Shown in pieces: positions 1-8,224 of a stretch of 64,000 nt of DNA. The DNA comes from Halegenticoccus tardaugens (GTDB lineage: Archaea > Halobacteriota > Halobacteria > Halobacteriales > Haloferacaceae): the NCBI RefSeq assembly GCF_004116405.1, contig NZ_SDIC01000009.1, positions 62,001 through 126,000 of the forward strand. The letters are read 5' to 3'. The number at the start of each line of letters is the position of its first letter. Within the stretch, counting starts at the first letter, position 1. A program made the position numbers and the translations under genes. The notes beneath the pieces were generated by a model. The model worked only from the letters and a program-made list of their open reading frames with translations. It searched no databases and was not told the origin of the DNA.

Positions 1-1
1 G

Positions 2-910
2 ATCGGCTACATCGTCCGTCGCATCGACGACGACGGCTTCCTCCGCATCGGTCCCATCGGCGGGGCCGATCGCACGGTCTCGAAGGGCCAGCACGTGACC
101 GTCCACGCAGCGGAGGGGACGCCCGTGCCCGGCGTGATCGGGCAGACGGCGATCCACCTCCGCGAGCGGAGCGAGGAGGAGTACGAGGACATCGAAGCCC
201 AGTTCGTCGACGTCGGCGCATCGAGCCGCGAGGAGGCGGCCGAACTCGTCGAAGTGGGCGATCCGGTCACCGTCCGCTCGACCGTCAGGGCGCTACGGGG
301 CGCTCGATTCGCCGCGAGCGGATTGGACAACCGGGTCGGGACGTGGGCCGCGGCGGAGGGGCTCCGCCGGGCGGTTGAGGCCGACGCCGAGGCGACGGTC
401 TACGCCGTCAGCACCGTTCAGGAGGAGGTGGGGTTGCAGGGCGCGAAGATGGTCGGCTTCGAACTCGCCCCGGACGCGCGGGTCGGTCGAGAGGAAGGGC
501 TACGCGAACGGCGCTTCTGCGACGCCGTCGTCGCGGTCGACGTGACGCACGCGACCGACCACCCGAACGTCGACGCGAAGCGCCGCGATCCGGTGCGGCT
601 GGGCGGCGGTCCCGTCGTCACGCGCGGGAGCGTGAACCACCCCGTGCTCGTCGAGTTGGCGCGCGACGCGGCCGCCGACGCGGGGGTCGACGTGCAACTC
701 CAGGCGGCCGGGGTTCGGACCGGCACCGACGCGGACGCGTTCTACACCAGCCGCGGCGGCGTTCCGTCGCTCACGCTCGGGCTGCCGCTCCGGTACATGC
801 ACACCCCGGTGGAGGTCGTCGACGAGACGGACCTCGACGGCGTTTCGGCCCTGCTCGGCGCGATCGTCGACCGCGCCGGCGACGTCGACTCGTTCTCGGT
901 TCGAGTCTGA
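2..910 (+). CDS. M42 family aminopeptidase (5' truncated by window)
   Basis: The reading frame is open from base 2, so the true start lies before the window. M42 enzymes are cytosolic dinuclear-metal aminopeptidases that form large tetrahedral particles and trim peptides released by the proteasome. Metal and catalytic motifs are visible in family order: LDNRVG (metal-bridging Asp), QEEVG (catalytic and metal Glu pair), VDVTHATD (Asp) and, near the C-terminus, YMHTPVE (metal His). The GTDADAF segment before the last motif is also typical. Only the N-terminal residues are missing. The downstream gene has its own promoter, so this is the end of its transcription unit. It could be annotated as an endoglucanase of the same family, but peptidase activity is the established function. 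Confidence 0.88.
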   Translation: MGYIVRRIDDDGFLRIGPIGGADRTVSKGQHVTVHAAEGTPVPGVIGQTAIHLRERSEEEYEDIEAQFVDVGASSREEAAELVEVGDPVTVRSTVRALRGARFAASGLDNRVGTWAAAEGLRRAVEADAEATVYAVSTVQEEVGLQGAKMVGFELAPDARVGREEGLRERRFCDAVVAVDVTHATDHPNVDAKRRDPVRLGGGPVVTRGSVNHPVLVELARDAAADAGVDVQLQAAGVRTGTDADAFYTSRGGVPSLTLGLPLRYMHTPVEVVDETDLDGVSALLGAIVDRAGDVDSFSVRV

Positions 911-976
911 TCGCCCGCGCGCCGTCAGTTCCGCGCTTCGCACGCTCGCGGGAGGGGCGGGATCGACTTGGCAACG

Positions 977-983
977 CTTAAAG
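977..983 (+). promoter_or_regulatory. TATA box of rpl11
   Basis: CTTAAAG is centred about 27 bp before the L11 ATG, the spacing expected for an archaeal leaderless transcript. No Shine-Dalgarno sequence precedes the ATG. Confidence 0.6.
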
Positions 984-1006
984 GTCACCGCGAGTTTCTC
1001 TGAGAC

Positions 1007-1495
1007 ATGGCTGGAACCATCGAAGTGCTCGTTCCCGGCGGGCAGGCCAACCCCGGCCCGCCGCTCGGTCCGGAGCTCGGGCCGACCCCTGTGAACGTGC
1101 AGGACGTCGTGAACGAGATCAACGACCAGACCGCCGCGTTCGACGGCATGGAAGTGCCGGTCACCGTCGAGTACGACGACGACGGCTCGTTCTCCATCGA
1201 AGTGGGCGTCCCGCCGACGGCGGCGCTCATCAAGGACGAGGCCGGCTTCGACACCGGCAGCGGCGAGCCCCAGAAGGAGTTCGTCGCCGACATCTCCGTC
1301 GAACAGGTGAAGAAGATCGCAGAGCAAAAGCGGTCGGACCTCCTGGCGTACGACCTGAAGAACGCCGCGAAGGAGGTCGTGGGGACGTGCGCTTCCCTCG
1401 GCGTCACCATCGAGGGCAACGACGCCCGGGAGTTCAAAGAGCGCATCGACGGCGGCGAGTACGACGAGTACTTCGCCGAAGAAGCGGCGGCGTAG
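1007..1495 (+). CDS. rpl11: 50S ribosomal protein L11
   Basis: L11 binds the GTPase-associated region of 23S rRNA at the base of the ribosomal stalk. The 162-residue length and the N-terminal motif GGQANPGPPLGPELGP, the proline-rich element of this family, identify it. The C-terminal half contains the RNA-binding domain with the conserved VGTCASLGVTIEG segment. The start follows directly from the TATA box at 977-983, which implies a leaderless message. It is separated from the L1-L10-L12 operon by a 167-bp gap that holds a second promoter, an arrangement known in halophilic archaea. Confidence 0.97.
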   Translation: MAGTIEVLVPGGQANPGPPLGPELGPTPVNVQDVVNEINDQTAAFDGMEVPVTVEYDDDGSFSIEVGVPPTAALIKDEAGFDTGSGEPQKEFVADISVEQVKKIAEQKRSDLLAYDLKNAAKEVVGTCASLGVTIEGNDAREFKERIDGGEYDEYFAEEAAA

Positions 1496-1568
1496 GATTT
1501 CCCGCTCTTTTGACTTCGCGGCGCGTCGTGCGTGAAACGCCGTCACGGCGTGTCTCCGCTTCGACGGG

Positions 1569-1576
1569 CTTAAGTA
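1569..1576 (+). promoter_or_regulatory. TATA box of the L1-L10-L12 operon
   Basis: CTTAAGTA lies about 90 bp before the L1 ATG. Initiation about 25 bp downstream would give a leader of roughly 65 nt that begins at the hairpin 1599-1619, unlike the leaderless neighbours. Confidence 0.55.
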
Positions 1577-1598
1577 GCGCATCACCCTCGTGAGAACC

Positions 1599-1658
1599 GA
1601 GACAGGCTTCGCCTGTTTCACTGACCCGTAGGAGCAGATCCTGCGTACTACGGAGGTG
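1599..1658 (+). promoter_or_regulatory. Structured 5' leader of rpl1 (probable L1 autoregulatory site) with Shine-Dalgarno
   Basis: Seen directly: a 9-bp hairpin (arms 1599-1607 and 1611-1619, loop TTC, one G-U pair), then an interrupted stem made of GTAG 1628-1631 with CTAC 1648-1651 and GCAG 1634-1637 with CTGC 1641-1644 around an asymmetric internal loop (GA opposite GTA), then GGAGGTG at 1652-1658 five bases from the ATG. Known: archaeal L1 represses its own operon by binding an mRNA element that imitates its 23S rRNA site. Inferred: the interrupted stem abutting the ribosome-binding site is that element. Confidence 0.5.
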
Positions 1659-1662
1659 AATA

Positions 1663-2304
1663 ATGGCAGACGACACACTAGTGCAAGCGGTCTCTCGCGC
1701 ACTCGACGAGGCCCCGACGCGGAATTTCCGCGAAACGGTCGACCTCGCGATCAACCTGCGCGACCTAGATCTCAACGACCCGTCGAACCGCATCGACGAG
1801 GGAGTCGTCCTTCCCGCTGGGACCGGCCAGGACACGACGATCGTCGTGTTCGCCACCGGCGAGACGGCGCTCCGCGCCGAAGACGTGGCCGACCAGGTGC
1901 TCGGCCCCGACGACCTCGAAGAACTCGGCGACGACACCGACGCCGCCAAGGACCTGGCGGACGACACGGACTTCTTCGTCGCCGAAGCGAGCATGATGCA
2001 GGACATCGGCCGATACCTCGGTCGAGTCCTCGGCCCGCGCGGCAAGATGCCGACGCCGCTGCAGCCCGACGACGACGTCGTCGAGACGGTGAACCGAATG
2101 AAGAACACCGTCCAGCTTCGCAGCCGCGACCGGCGCACGTTCCACACGCGCGTCGGCGCGGACAGCATGTCGGCCGACGAAATCGCCGACAACATCGACG
2201 TCATCGTCCGTCGGCTGGAGGCGAACCTCGAGAAGGGTCCGCTCAACATCGATTCCATCTACGTGAAGACGACGATGGGCCCGTCGGTCGAGGTGGTCGC
2301 ATGA
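1663..2304 (+). CDS. rpl1: 50S ribosomal protein L1
   Basis: L1 forms the mobile stalk beside the E site and in archaea also represses translation of its own operon. The 213-residue protein has the L1 architecture, including the motif [16 protein letters not shown] and the C-terminal [12 protein letters not shown] segment. The ATG is preceded by a strong GGAGGTG, unusual in this leaderless-rich neighbourhood, and by a structured leader. Its stop codon overlaps the L10 start (ATGA), so L1 and L10 are translationally coupled. It is the first gene of the L1-L10-L12 operon. Confidence 0.97.
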   Translation: MADDTLVQAVSRALDEAPTRNFRETVDLAINLRDLDLNDPSNRIDEGVVLPAGTGQDTTIVVFATGETALRAEDVADQVLGPDDLEELGDDTDAAKDLADDTDFFVAEASMMQDIGRYLGRVLGPRGKMPTPLQPDDDVVETVNRMKNTVQLRSRDRRTFHTRVGADSMSADEIADNIDVIVRRLEANLEKGPLNIDSIYVKTTMGPSVEVVA

Positions 2305-3335
2305 GCGAGAGCGAGTCCGTCCGTCGGACCGAGGTCATCCCGCAGTGGAAGAAGGACGAGGTCGACGAGCTCGTCGAGTTCATCGAGAACTACGCGTCCG
2401 TCGGCGTCGTCGGCGTCACCGGGATCCCGAGCCGGCAGCTCCAGAACATGCGCCGCGAGCTCCACGGCAGCGCCGCGGTTCGCATGAGCCGGAACACGCT
2501 CGTCGTGCGCGCGCTGGAGGCGGTCGACGAGGGCGTCGAACAGCTCGTCGAGTACGTCGCGGGGCAGGTCGCCCTCATCGGGACGAACGACAACCCGTTC
2601 GGGCTGTACAAGCAGCTCGAGGCGTCGAAGACGCCCGCGCCGATCAACGCGGGCGAGGTCGCCCCGAACGACATCGTCATCCCCGAGGGCGACACGGGCG
2701 TCGACCCGGGCCCGTTCGTCGGCGAACTCCAGCAGGTCGGCGCGTCCGCGCGCATCATGGACGGCTCGATCAAGGTCACGGAGGACAGCCACGTCCTCGA
2801 CGCGGGCGAGGAGGTCAGCGCGCAGCTGGCGTCCGTCCTGAGCGACCTCGGCATCGAGCCGAAGGAGGTCGGTCTCGACCTGAAGGGCGTCTACTCCGAG
2901 GGCGTCCTGTTCGAGCCCGACGAACTCGCGATCGACGTGGACGAGTACCGCGCGGACATCCAGTCCGCGGTCTCGGCCGCGACGAACCTGTCGGTCAACG
3001 CCGTCTACCCGACGACGCGGACCGCGCCGACGCTCATCGCGAAGGCCACGGGCGAAGCCAAGGCCCTCGGACTGGCCGCGGCCATCGAGGAGCCCGACCT
3101 GATGTCCGACCTCGTCGCGAAGGCGGACGCGCAGCTCCGCGCGCTCGCCGCGCGGATCGACGACGAGGAGGCGCTCCCGGAGGAGCTACGCGGCGTCGAA
3201 GCGCCCGCCGCTCCCGCCCCGGAGCCCGAGGAGGAATCGACTGACGAAGAAACGGCCGAGACCGAAGCCGACGACGAAGACGACGATGACGACGACGAGG
3301 ACGCGGCGGAGGGTCTCGGCGCGATGTTCGGATAA
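2301..3335 (+). CDS. rpl10: 50S ribosomal protein L10 (stalk base, P0)
   Basis: L10 anchors the L12 dimers on the ribosome. The 344-residue length fits archaeal P0-type L10 with its extra C-terminal helices for L12. The N-terminal domain contains [18 protein letters not shown], and the middle the [23 protein letters not shown] region split here by description. The tail is a long Glu/Asp run ending EGLGAMFG, nearly the same tail as L12 (EGLGELFG), the element that recruits translational GTPases. The ATG overlaps the L1 stop by four bases, and L12 follows after 15 bp. Confidence 0.96.
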   Translation: MSESESVRRTEVIPQWKKDEVDELVEFIENYASVGVVGVTGIPSRQLQNMRRELHGSAAVRMSRNTLVVRALEAVDEGVEQLVEYVAGQVALIGTNDNPFGLYKQLEASKTPAPINAGEVAPNDIVIPEGDTGVDPGPFVGELQQVGASARIMDGSIKVTEDSHVLDAGEEVSAQLASVLSDLGIEPKEVGLDLKGVYSEGVLFEPDELAIDVDEYRADIQSAVSAATNLSVNAVYPTTRTAPTLIAKATGEAKALGLAAAIEEPDLMSDLVAKADAQLRALAARIDDEEALPEELRGVEAPAAPAPEPEEESTDEETAETEADDEDDDDDDEDAAEGLGAMFG

Positions 3336-3350
3336 CGAGGGAGAAAATCA

Positions 3351-3677
3351 ATGGAATACGTCTACGCAGCACTCATCCTGAACGAAACGGGCGAAGAGAT
3401 CAACGAAGACAACCTGACCGCGGTGCTCGAAGCCGCGGGCGTCGACGTCGAGGAATCCCGCGTGAAGGCGCTCGTCGCCGCGCTGGAGGACGTCGACATC
3501 GAAGAGGCCATCGAGACGGCCGCCGCCGCCCCCGCCGCTGCGGCACCCGCCGCCGGCGGCGCGGAGGCCGAAGAGGCCGAGGCTGAGGAGGAAGAAGAGG
3601 CAGAAGCCGCGGAGGAAGAAGAAGAGGACGAGGAAGACGACGCCAGCGGCGAGGGCCTCGGCGAGCTGTTCGGCTGA
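3351..3677 (+). CDS. rpl12: 50S ribosomal protein L12 (P1, stalk)
   Basis: This acidic stalk protein is present in several copies and binds elongation factors. It has 108 residues. The N-terminal dimerisation domain opens [17 protein letters not shown], followed by an Ala-rich hinge of alternating Ala and Pro, an acidic stretch and the conserved tail EGLGELFG. It is the last gene of the L1-L10-L12 operon. A T-run at 3723-3728 some 45 bp downstream is a plausible termination site. Confidence 0.96.
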   Translation: MEYVYAALILNETGEEINEDNLTAVLEAAGVDVEESRVKALVAALEDVDIEEAIETAAAAPAAAAPAAGGAEAEEAEAEEEEEAEAAEEEEEDEEDDASGEGLGELFG

Positions 3678-3722
3678 GACGGCATCTCGCCGTCGGTCGA
3701 ACGGCCTCTTCGAACGCTCCGA

Positions 3723-3728
3723 TTTTTT
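3723..3728 (+). terminator. T-run after rpl12
   Basis: Six consecutive T 46 bp past the L12 stop, in a 222-bp gap between convergent genes. Archaeal transcription commonly ends at such T-tracts. Confidence 0.4.
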
Positions 3729-3899
3729 CGCGATTCGAGGCGAGAGCGACCGCCGCGCGTCGAAGCGACACCGAGCATCGAAGCGACATCGAGCGACGCC
3801 GTCGAGCGCGAGCGTCGGCAACTTCTGACGGTGTCCCTCGGTCCAGAACGGTATGTTTTGGTGTAGGTTGGTTTCGGGTGGCAGGCGACGTGGGGTCGG

Positions 3900-4631
3900 C
3901 TACTCGTTCGTCCGTTCGAACTCCCGCGCGGCTTCCTCGATCATCCGCAGCGCCTTCCCCTTCGGCTCGTAGCCGCCGATCTCGATGTCGGCGTCCGCTT
4001 CGAGGTTCTTGTAGGTGCGGAAGAATTCGGCGATCTCGTCGCGCTTTTGCGCCGTGACGTCGTCGATCTTCTCGACGTGGTCGAACCGGGGGTCGTCGGC
4101 GGGGACGCCGACGATCTTGTCGTCCGTCTCGCCGTCGTCGAGCATCCGGAAGACGCCGACCGGGCGCACGTCCAGAATGCAGCCGGGGAACAGCGTCTCC
4201 TCGGCGAGAATGAGCACGTCGAGGGGGTCGCCGTCGCCGGAGCCCGTTTGCGGGATGAAGCCGTAGTCGCCGGGGTAGCGAACCTCGCTGGCGAGCATCC
4301 GATCGAGGATCATCCCGGGGATCTCAGGGCGGTACTCGTACTTCTTCCGCGTGCCCATCTGCGCTTCGGTGACCGCGTGGACCGTCTCCGGCGCGTCGTC
4401 TCCGATCGGGAGATCGGTGACGAGGTTGAACGGTCGGGGTTCGGTGCAGCTCGTCGTCGTGTCGTCGTCTTGGCTCATGGATACGTCAGCTCGTTCGTTC
4501 ACCGCGGCTCCGTGCCCGCTCAGTCCCGCGACGCCGGCCAGCGTACCGACGCCGGTCAGAAACGTGCGCCGGTGCGTCGAGGACGACGCGGGCGTTTTCT
4601 TCGTCGGTTCGTCGTCTGCCTTCTTGGGCAT
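3900..4631 (-). CDS. ppa: Tat-exported inorganic pyrophosphatase (class I)
   Basis: Class I pyrophosphatase hydrolyses PPi to phosphate using Mg2+. The core shows the family signature DGDPLDVL with its Asp metal ligands, plus YEYRPEIPG, YGFIPQT and DDKIVGVP. Unusually, about 60 extra N-terminal residues precede the enzyme: a charged start (MPKKADD), then HRRTFLTGVGTLAGVAGLSG, a good twin-arginine signal. This start is preferred over an upstream ATG at 4688 because the TATA box at 4665-4673 lies inside the longer frame. An internal ATG (MSQDD) could give a cytoplasmic form. It stands alone and diverges from the TctA-like gene. The family call is secure; export is inferred from the signal. Confidence 0.9.
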   Translation of the reverse strand: MPKKADDEPTKKTPASSSTHRRTFLTGVGTLAGVAGLSGHGAAVNERADVSMSQDDDTTTSCTEPRPFNLVTDLPIGDDAPETVHAVTEAQMGTRKKYEYRPEIPGMILDRMLASEVRYPGDYGFIPQTGSGDGDPLDVLILAEETLFPGCILDVRPVGVFRMLDDGETDDKIVGVPADDPRFDHVEKIDDVTAQKRDEIAEFFRTYKNLEADADIEIGGYEPKGKALRMIEEAAREFERTNE

Positions 4632-4650
4632 CACTCGTTCGAGGGGTCCG

Positions 4651-4686
4651 AACGTATACGACTCATTATATTTCAACAACGTATAC
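4651..4686 (-). promoter_or_regulatory. ppa promoter with flanking direct repeats
   Basis: The TATA-like element ATTATATTT at 4665-4673 is about 38 bp before the ATG at 4631. It is bracketed by two identical 9-mers AACGTATAC at 4651-4659 and 4678-4686, each holding the palindrome GTATAC. Their placement around the TATA box would suit an operator that controls TBP access; this is inference. Confidence 0.4.
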
Positions 4687-4787
4687 ATACAATTTCCAAC
4701 GGTGATTTCATTTCACACAGTATCTCACACACCTGAACGACGAGGCGGACGTCGGCCCGACCGCCTCCGCTCGCACGGTCGGCGAAC

Positions 4788-4795
4788 GTTTAAAT
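4788..4795 (+). promoter_or_regulatory. TATA box of the TctA-like gene
   Basis: GTTTAAAT is centred about 29 bp before the ATG at 4821, predicting a leaderless transcript. Confidence 0.55.
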
Positions 4796-4820
4796 CGGAA
4801 GGGGGGACCACCTCGTCGCG

Positions 4821-6062
4821 ATGGACCCACTCGACGCCAGGCTGGTCTTCGACCCCGAGTTCGCCCTCGGCGTCGTCGCGTTCGCGTTCGCCGGGATCGC
4901 GCTCGGGACGGTGAGCGGCCTCACGCCGGGCCTGCACGCGAACAACTTCGCCCTCCTCCTCGCGTCCGCCGCGGCGTCGGTGCCGGGGTCGCCGACGTTC
5001 GTCGCCGCCGCGGTGCTCGCGGCGGGCGTCGTCCACACGTTCCTCGACGTCGTCCCCGCGCTGGCGCTCGGCGTGCCCGACGCCGAGATGGCCCCGAGCG
5101 CGCTCCCCGGTCACCGGCTCGTCGTCGCCGGTCGCGGGCGGGAGGCACTGCGCCTCTCCGCCGTCGGGAGCGCCGGCGCGGTGCTCGTCTCGATCCCGCT
5201 CGCGATTCCGATCACGGCCGTGATGACGGCGGCCTACCCGACCGTCCGGGAGCATCTCGGCGTCGTCCTCGCGGCCGTGGTGGGGTTCCTGCTGCTGTCC
5301 GAGCCGACCGTCCGCGCGGCGGCCGGCGGCACCGTCGCGTTCGGACTGAGCGCCGCCCTCGGCGCGGCGACGCTGGATCTCTCGCCCGCCGCGCCGCTCG
5401 ACGCGGGCGGCATGCTCGCCCCGCTTTTTACGGGGCTGTTCGGCGCACCGGTGCTGCTCGACGCGCTCGACGGCGCTGGCGTCCCCCCGCAGGGGGACCC
5501 GAACCTGACGATGCCGCCGCGCGACCTCGGGTTGACCGCCCTCGCCGGCTCCGTCTCGGGGGCGATCGTGGGCTACCTGCCCGGCGTCTCCGCGGCGATC
5601 GCGTCGGTGCTCGCGCTCCCGCTGGTTCCCGGCAGGAGCGGCGCGCGCGGTTTTCTCGTCGCGACGAGCGGCGCGAACACCGCGAACACCGTCTTCGCGC
5701 TCTTCGCGCTGGTTTCGCTCGGGACCCCCCGAACGGGCGTGATGGTCGCGCTCGATCGCCTGAACGCGCCGCGCCCGCTTCCGCTCCTCCTCGCGGTCAC
5801 GGCCCTCGCGGCCGTCGCCGGCTTCGTGCTCGTGATCGCCGTCGGCGACGCGTACCTCAGAACCGTGGGGCGGGCGGACTACGCCGCGCTCTCCCTCTTC
5901 GTGTTGGCGGCGCTCGTTTTCGTCTCGTACCTCTTCGCGGGGGCGACGGGCGTCGCCGTCTTTCTCGTCGCGACGGCTCTCGGGCTGGTTCCCCCGCGGC
6001 TCGGAACGCGGCGCGTCCACCTGATGGGCGTTCTCATCGGCCCGCTCGCGCTCGGACTGTGA
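4821..6062 (+). CDS. TctA/DUF112-like polytopic membrane protein
   Basis: A 413-residue protein made almost entirely of hydrophobic helices, about ten membrane spans by eye. Two glycine/proline-rich segments, [14 protein letters not shown] near residue 35 and [18 protein letters not shown] near residue 255, are the inverted-repeat substrate-site motifs of the TctA large subunit of tripartite tricarboxylate transporters. Archaeal members of this group (COG1784 as I recall it) occur without TctB or the binding protein TctC, and neither is seen here, so the substrate and even transport activity are unknown. It has its own leaderless promoter and is divergent from ppa. Confidence 0.75.
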   Translation: MDPLDARLVFDPEFALGVVAFAFAGIALGTVSGLTPGLHANNFALLLASAAASVPGSPTFVAAAVLAAGVVHTFLDVVPALALGVPDAEMAPSALPGHRLVVAGRGREALRLSAVGSAGAVLVSIPLAIPITAVMTAAYPTVREHLGVVLAAVVGFLLLSEPTVRAAAGGTVAFGLSAALGAATLDLSPAAPLDAGGMLAPLFTGLFGAPVLLDALDGAGVPPQGDPNLTMPPRDLGLTALAGSVSGAIVGYLPGVSAAIASVLALPLVPGRSGARGFLVATSGANTANTVFALFALVSLGTPRTGVMVALDRLNAPRPLPLLLAVTALAAVAGFVLVIAVGDAYLRTVGRADYAALSLFVLAALVFVSYLFAGATGVAVFLVATALGLVPPRLGTRRVHLMGVLIGPLALGL

Positions 6063-6086
6063 TCGAGGGGGAAGCGGAAAGACAAC

Positions 6087-6095
6087 CATTAAAAG
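6087..6095 (+). promoter_or_regulatory. TATA box of the zinc-finger/aEF-1beta operon
   Basis: CATTAAAAG is centred 27 bp before the ATG at 6118, typical of a leaderless message. Confidence 0.55.
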
Positions 6096-6117
6096 TCGCC
6101 GCCCGGTTTATCCCTGT

Positions 6118-6297
6118 ATGAGTCGATCGGAGCAGCAGCAGGCGCGTCAGTGCGTCTCCTGTGGCATCAACATCGCGGGCATGAGCGCCGCCTCGTTCAA
6201 GTGTCCGGAGTGTGGACAGCAGATCTACCGCTGCGCGAAGTGCCGAAAGCAGAGCAACCTCTACGAGTGCCCGGACTGCGGGTTCACGGGGCCGTAA
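6118..6297 (+). CDS. 59-residue zinc-finger microprotein (HVO_2753-like)
   Basis: The protein has four paired-cysteine motifs, CVSCG, CPECG, CAKC and CPDCG, enough for two zinc sites, and ends GFTGP. Length, motif pattern and position directly before the aEF-1beta gene match the haloarchaeal protein HVO_2753, reported to be a two-zinc protein needed for normal swarming and biofilm formation. The ATG is placed by the TATA box 27 bp upstream. The downstream gene begins two bases after the stop, so the two are one operon, which suggests a translation-linked role. That link is inference. Confidence 0.88.
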   Translation: MSRSEQQQARQCVSCGINIAGMSAASFKCPECGQQIYRCAKCRKQSNLYECPDCGFTGP

Positions 6298-6299
6298 CC

Positions 6300-6566
6300 A
6301 TGGGGAAGGTAGCCGCCAAGATGAAGGTGATGCCGGAGAGCCCCGACATCGACCTCGACGAGCTGCAAGAGCGGCTCGAAGAGGCGCTGCCGGAGGGGGC
6401 GAAGATCAACGGATTCGAGCGCGACAACGTCGCGTTCGGTCTCGTCGCGCTGCTGCCGACGGTCCTCGTCCCCGACGACGCCGGCGGCACCGAGGCCGTC
6501 GAGGAGTCGTTCCAGACCGTCGAGGGCGTCGAGAGCGTCGCCGTCGAGAACGTCGGCCGGATCTAA
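6300..6566 (+). CDS. ef1B: Translation elongation factor aEF-1 beta
   Basis: This is the guanine-nucleotide exchange factor for aEF-1A. The 88-residue length equals the archaeal family (only the C-terminal catalytic domain of the eukaryotic factor). It shows the alpha/beta pattern beginning [14 protein letters not shown], with [17 protein letters not shown] in the centre and the C-terminal [15 protein letters not shown] strand. It follows the zinc-finger gene by two bases and is convergent with, and overlaps by four bases, the next gene. Confidence 0.95.
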   Translation: MGKVAAKMKVMPESPDIDLDELQERLEEALPEGAKINGFERDNVAFGLVALLPTVLVPDDAGGTEAVEESFQTVEGVESVAVENVGRI

Positions 6567-8200
6567 GCGCCCGCGCTTTTTCCGGACTCGCGGCCGTCGC
6601 GGATCTCGAAGATCGCCGCCCCTTCGTTCTCGAACCGTAGCTCGTACCGCTCCGTCGCGCGCAGCGACGCGAGTAACGCCCGCGGCGGTTCGTGCGCCTC
6701 GCCCTGCACGGTGTACGCGTCGGTCGGCACGTAGACGTAGACTGGGTCCCCGTCGACGGCGTCGAGCGAGCGGTCGAGACAGGCGGCGTTCCGGCAGGTC
6801 GACGCCGAGACGAATCTCGATTCTTGGCGGTGGTACTCCGCGGCGGTCGTCCACTCGGCCCCCCACGGGCTCGCGAAGATCGTTCGCTCGGCGTACAGCG
6901 GAAACCACTCCGCGCCGTCGCCGAGGACGACGAATCCGGCCGAATGCGGCGTCTCCTCGCGCGCCCACGCCATCGCCTCCCGGTCGGCCGCGTCGACGGT
7001 CTGCGGCTGCGTCGGTCCTCGGTCGTGCGCCGTGTGCAGGGCGCTTCCGGCGAACGCGACGCCGATCACGCACGCTCCCAAAAGGAGCGTGGCGACGGCG
7101 ACGGTCGGAGCGATGCGCCGAAAGCGGGACGATCCGACGCGAGCCGAGCGGACGCGCGTTCGCACCGTCGGCGCGAACCAGTCGAGGAGGAAAACCGCGC
7201 TGAGCATCGCGCCGGGCACGAAGACGAATCGCTGCCGTCCGACGACGTAGCCCGCGACGAACAGCCAGATCGGGAGGACGTACCGCCGTCGGTACAGGGC
7301 GTAGAGCCCGCCCGCGAACGCCACCGCGTAGAGGGGGGTGAGCACGTCCAGCGCGACCAGCGGGTAGCCGAACCGCGTGCCGAGACGGCGGAGGCCGCCG
7401 CCGAGTCCGGTGTGCGTCCCCGCGGCGGCGAAGAACACGCCCGGGCCGTGCGTCGAGACGACGCGAACCAGCCAGGGCGAAGCCAGCGCGAGGCCGCCGA
7501 CCGCGACCGCAGCGCCCCGCAGCAGCCCCCGCGGCGTCCGGTCGAACGCGGCGAACAGGACGAGGTAGCTCGTTCCGAAGAACGTCGCGTACACGGGGTG
7601 AGTGAGCACCGTCAAGCCGAACAGCACGGCCGCGGGCGGGAGCCACCGCCGCTCGCCGTCCCGGAGGAGCCGAACGCCGGCGTACAGTCCGCAGAGCGTG
7701 AACAGGAAGGCCGGCGCGCGGATCAGACCGCCGGCGGAGATGTGCCAGCGAAGCGCCGCGGGGGTCACGGCGAAGAGCAGCGTGGCGACGCCGGCCGCGC
7801 GCGGAGACGACAGGAGTTCCCGAGACAGGGCGTAGTACGGCACGAGACACGCGACGGTCACGAGGCTCGGCAGGACGAGCGCGAGCGCGACGGGATCGAC
7901 TCCCGTCAGGTCGACGAAAAGCGCGACGAGGTAGAACAGGAGGGGCGGATACGCGAACGGGACGCCGTCGGCGGTGTAGTGCGGGATTCGCTCGGGGAGG
8001 GCGTACCCGCCCGTCCGGATCTCCTCGACGATTATCAGGAACAGCCCCCCCTCGTGAGCCGGGTGCGCGTGGGTCGCGACGTAGGCGACCGCGACGGCCG
8101 CGCCGGCGCAGAGGGCGACGAAGAGCCAGACGCGCCCTTCTCCGACCCCTCTCACGCCTCTCCGCGCCAAACCCGATCGGCCGTCAGCGCGATCGGTCAT
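6563..8200 (-). CDS. GT-C type membrane glycosyltransferase-like protein
   Basis: A 545-residue protein with about ten to twelve predicted membrane helices and a soluble C-terminal domain of roughly 150 residues. The N-terminal layout, a first helix then an extracellular loop with acidic residues ([17 protein letters not shown]) and a tyrosine/proline-rich [14 protein letters not shown] segment, resembles the ArnT/PMT family of lipid-phosphate-sugar-dependent transferases. I see no single diagnostic catalytic motif, so the function is inferred from topology. It lies 24 bp downstream of a family 2 glycosyltransferase on the same strand, which supports a role in surface glycan or glycolipid assembly. 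Confidence 0.6.
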   Translation of the reverse strand: MTDRADGRSGLARRGVRGVGEGRVWLFVALCAGAAVAVAYVATHAHPAHEGGLFLIIVEEIRTGGYALPERIPHYTADGVPFAYPPLLFYLVALFVDLTGVDPVALALVLPSLVTVACLVPYYALSRELLSSPRAAGVATLLFAVTPAALRWHISAGGLIRAPAFLFTLCGLYAGVRLLRDGERRWLPPAAVLFGLTVLTHPVYATFFGTSYLVLFAAFDRTPRGLLRGAAVAVGGLALASPWLVRVVSTHGPGVFFAAAGTHTGLGGGLRRLGTRFGYPLVALDVLTPLYAVAFAGGLYALYRRRYVLPIWLFVAGYVVGRQRFVFVPGAMLSAVFLLDWFAPTVRTRVRSARVGSSRFRRIAPTVAVATLLLGACVIGVAFAGSALHTAHDRGPTQPQTVDAADREAMAWAREETPHSAGFVVLGDGAEWFPLYAERTIFASPWGAEWTTAAEYHRQESRFVSASTCRNAACLDRSLDAVDGDPVYVYVPTDAYTVQGEAHEPPRALLASLRATERYELRFENEGAAIFEIRDGRESGKSAGA

Positions 8201-8224
8201 GCGTCGGGCGGATCGCGGTCGTCG

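Noticed and set aside
500..1702. Long open frames antisense to the aminopeptidase and L11 genes
   Set aside because: Low-complexity Arg/Asp-rich translations that mirror real genes; typical of GC-rich DNA.
4632..4688. Upstream ATG extending the pyrophosphatase
   Set aside because: The TATA box lies inside this extension, so it would not be transcribed.
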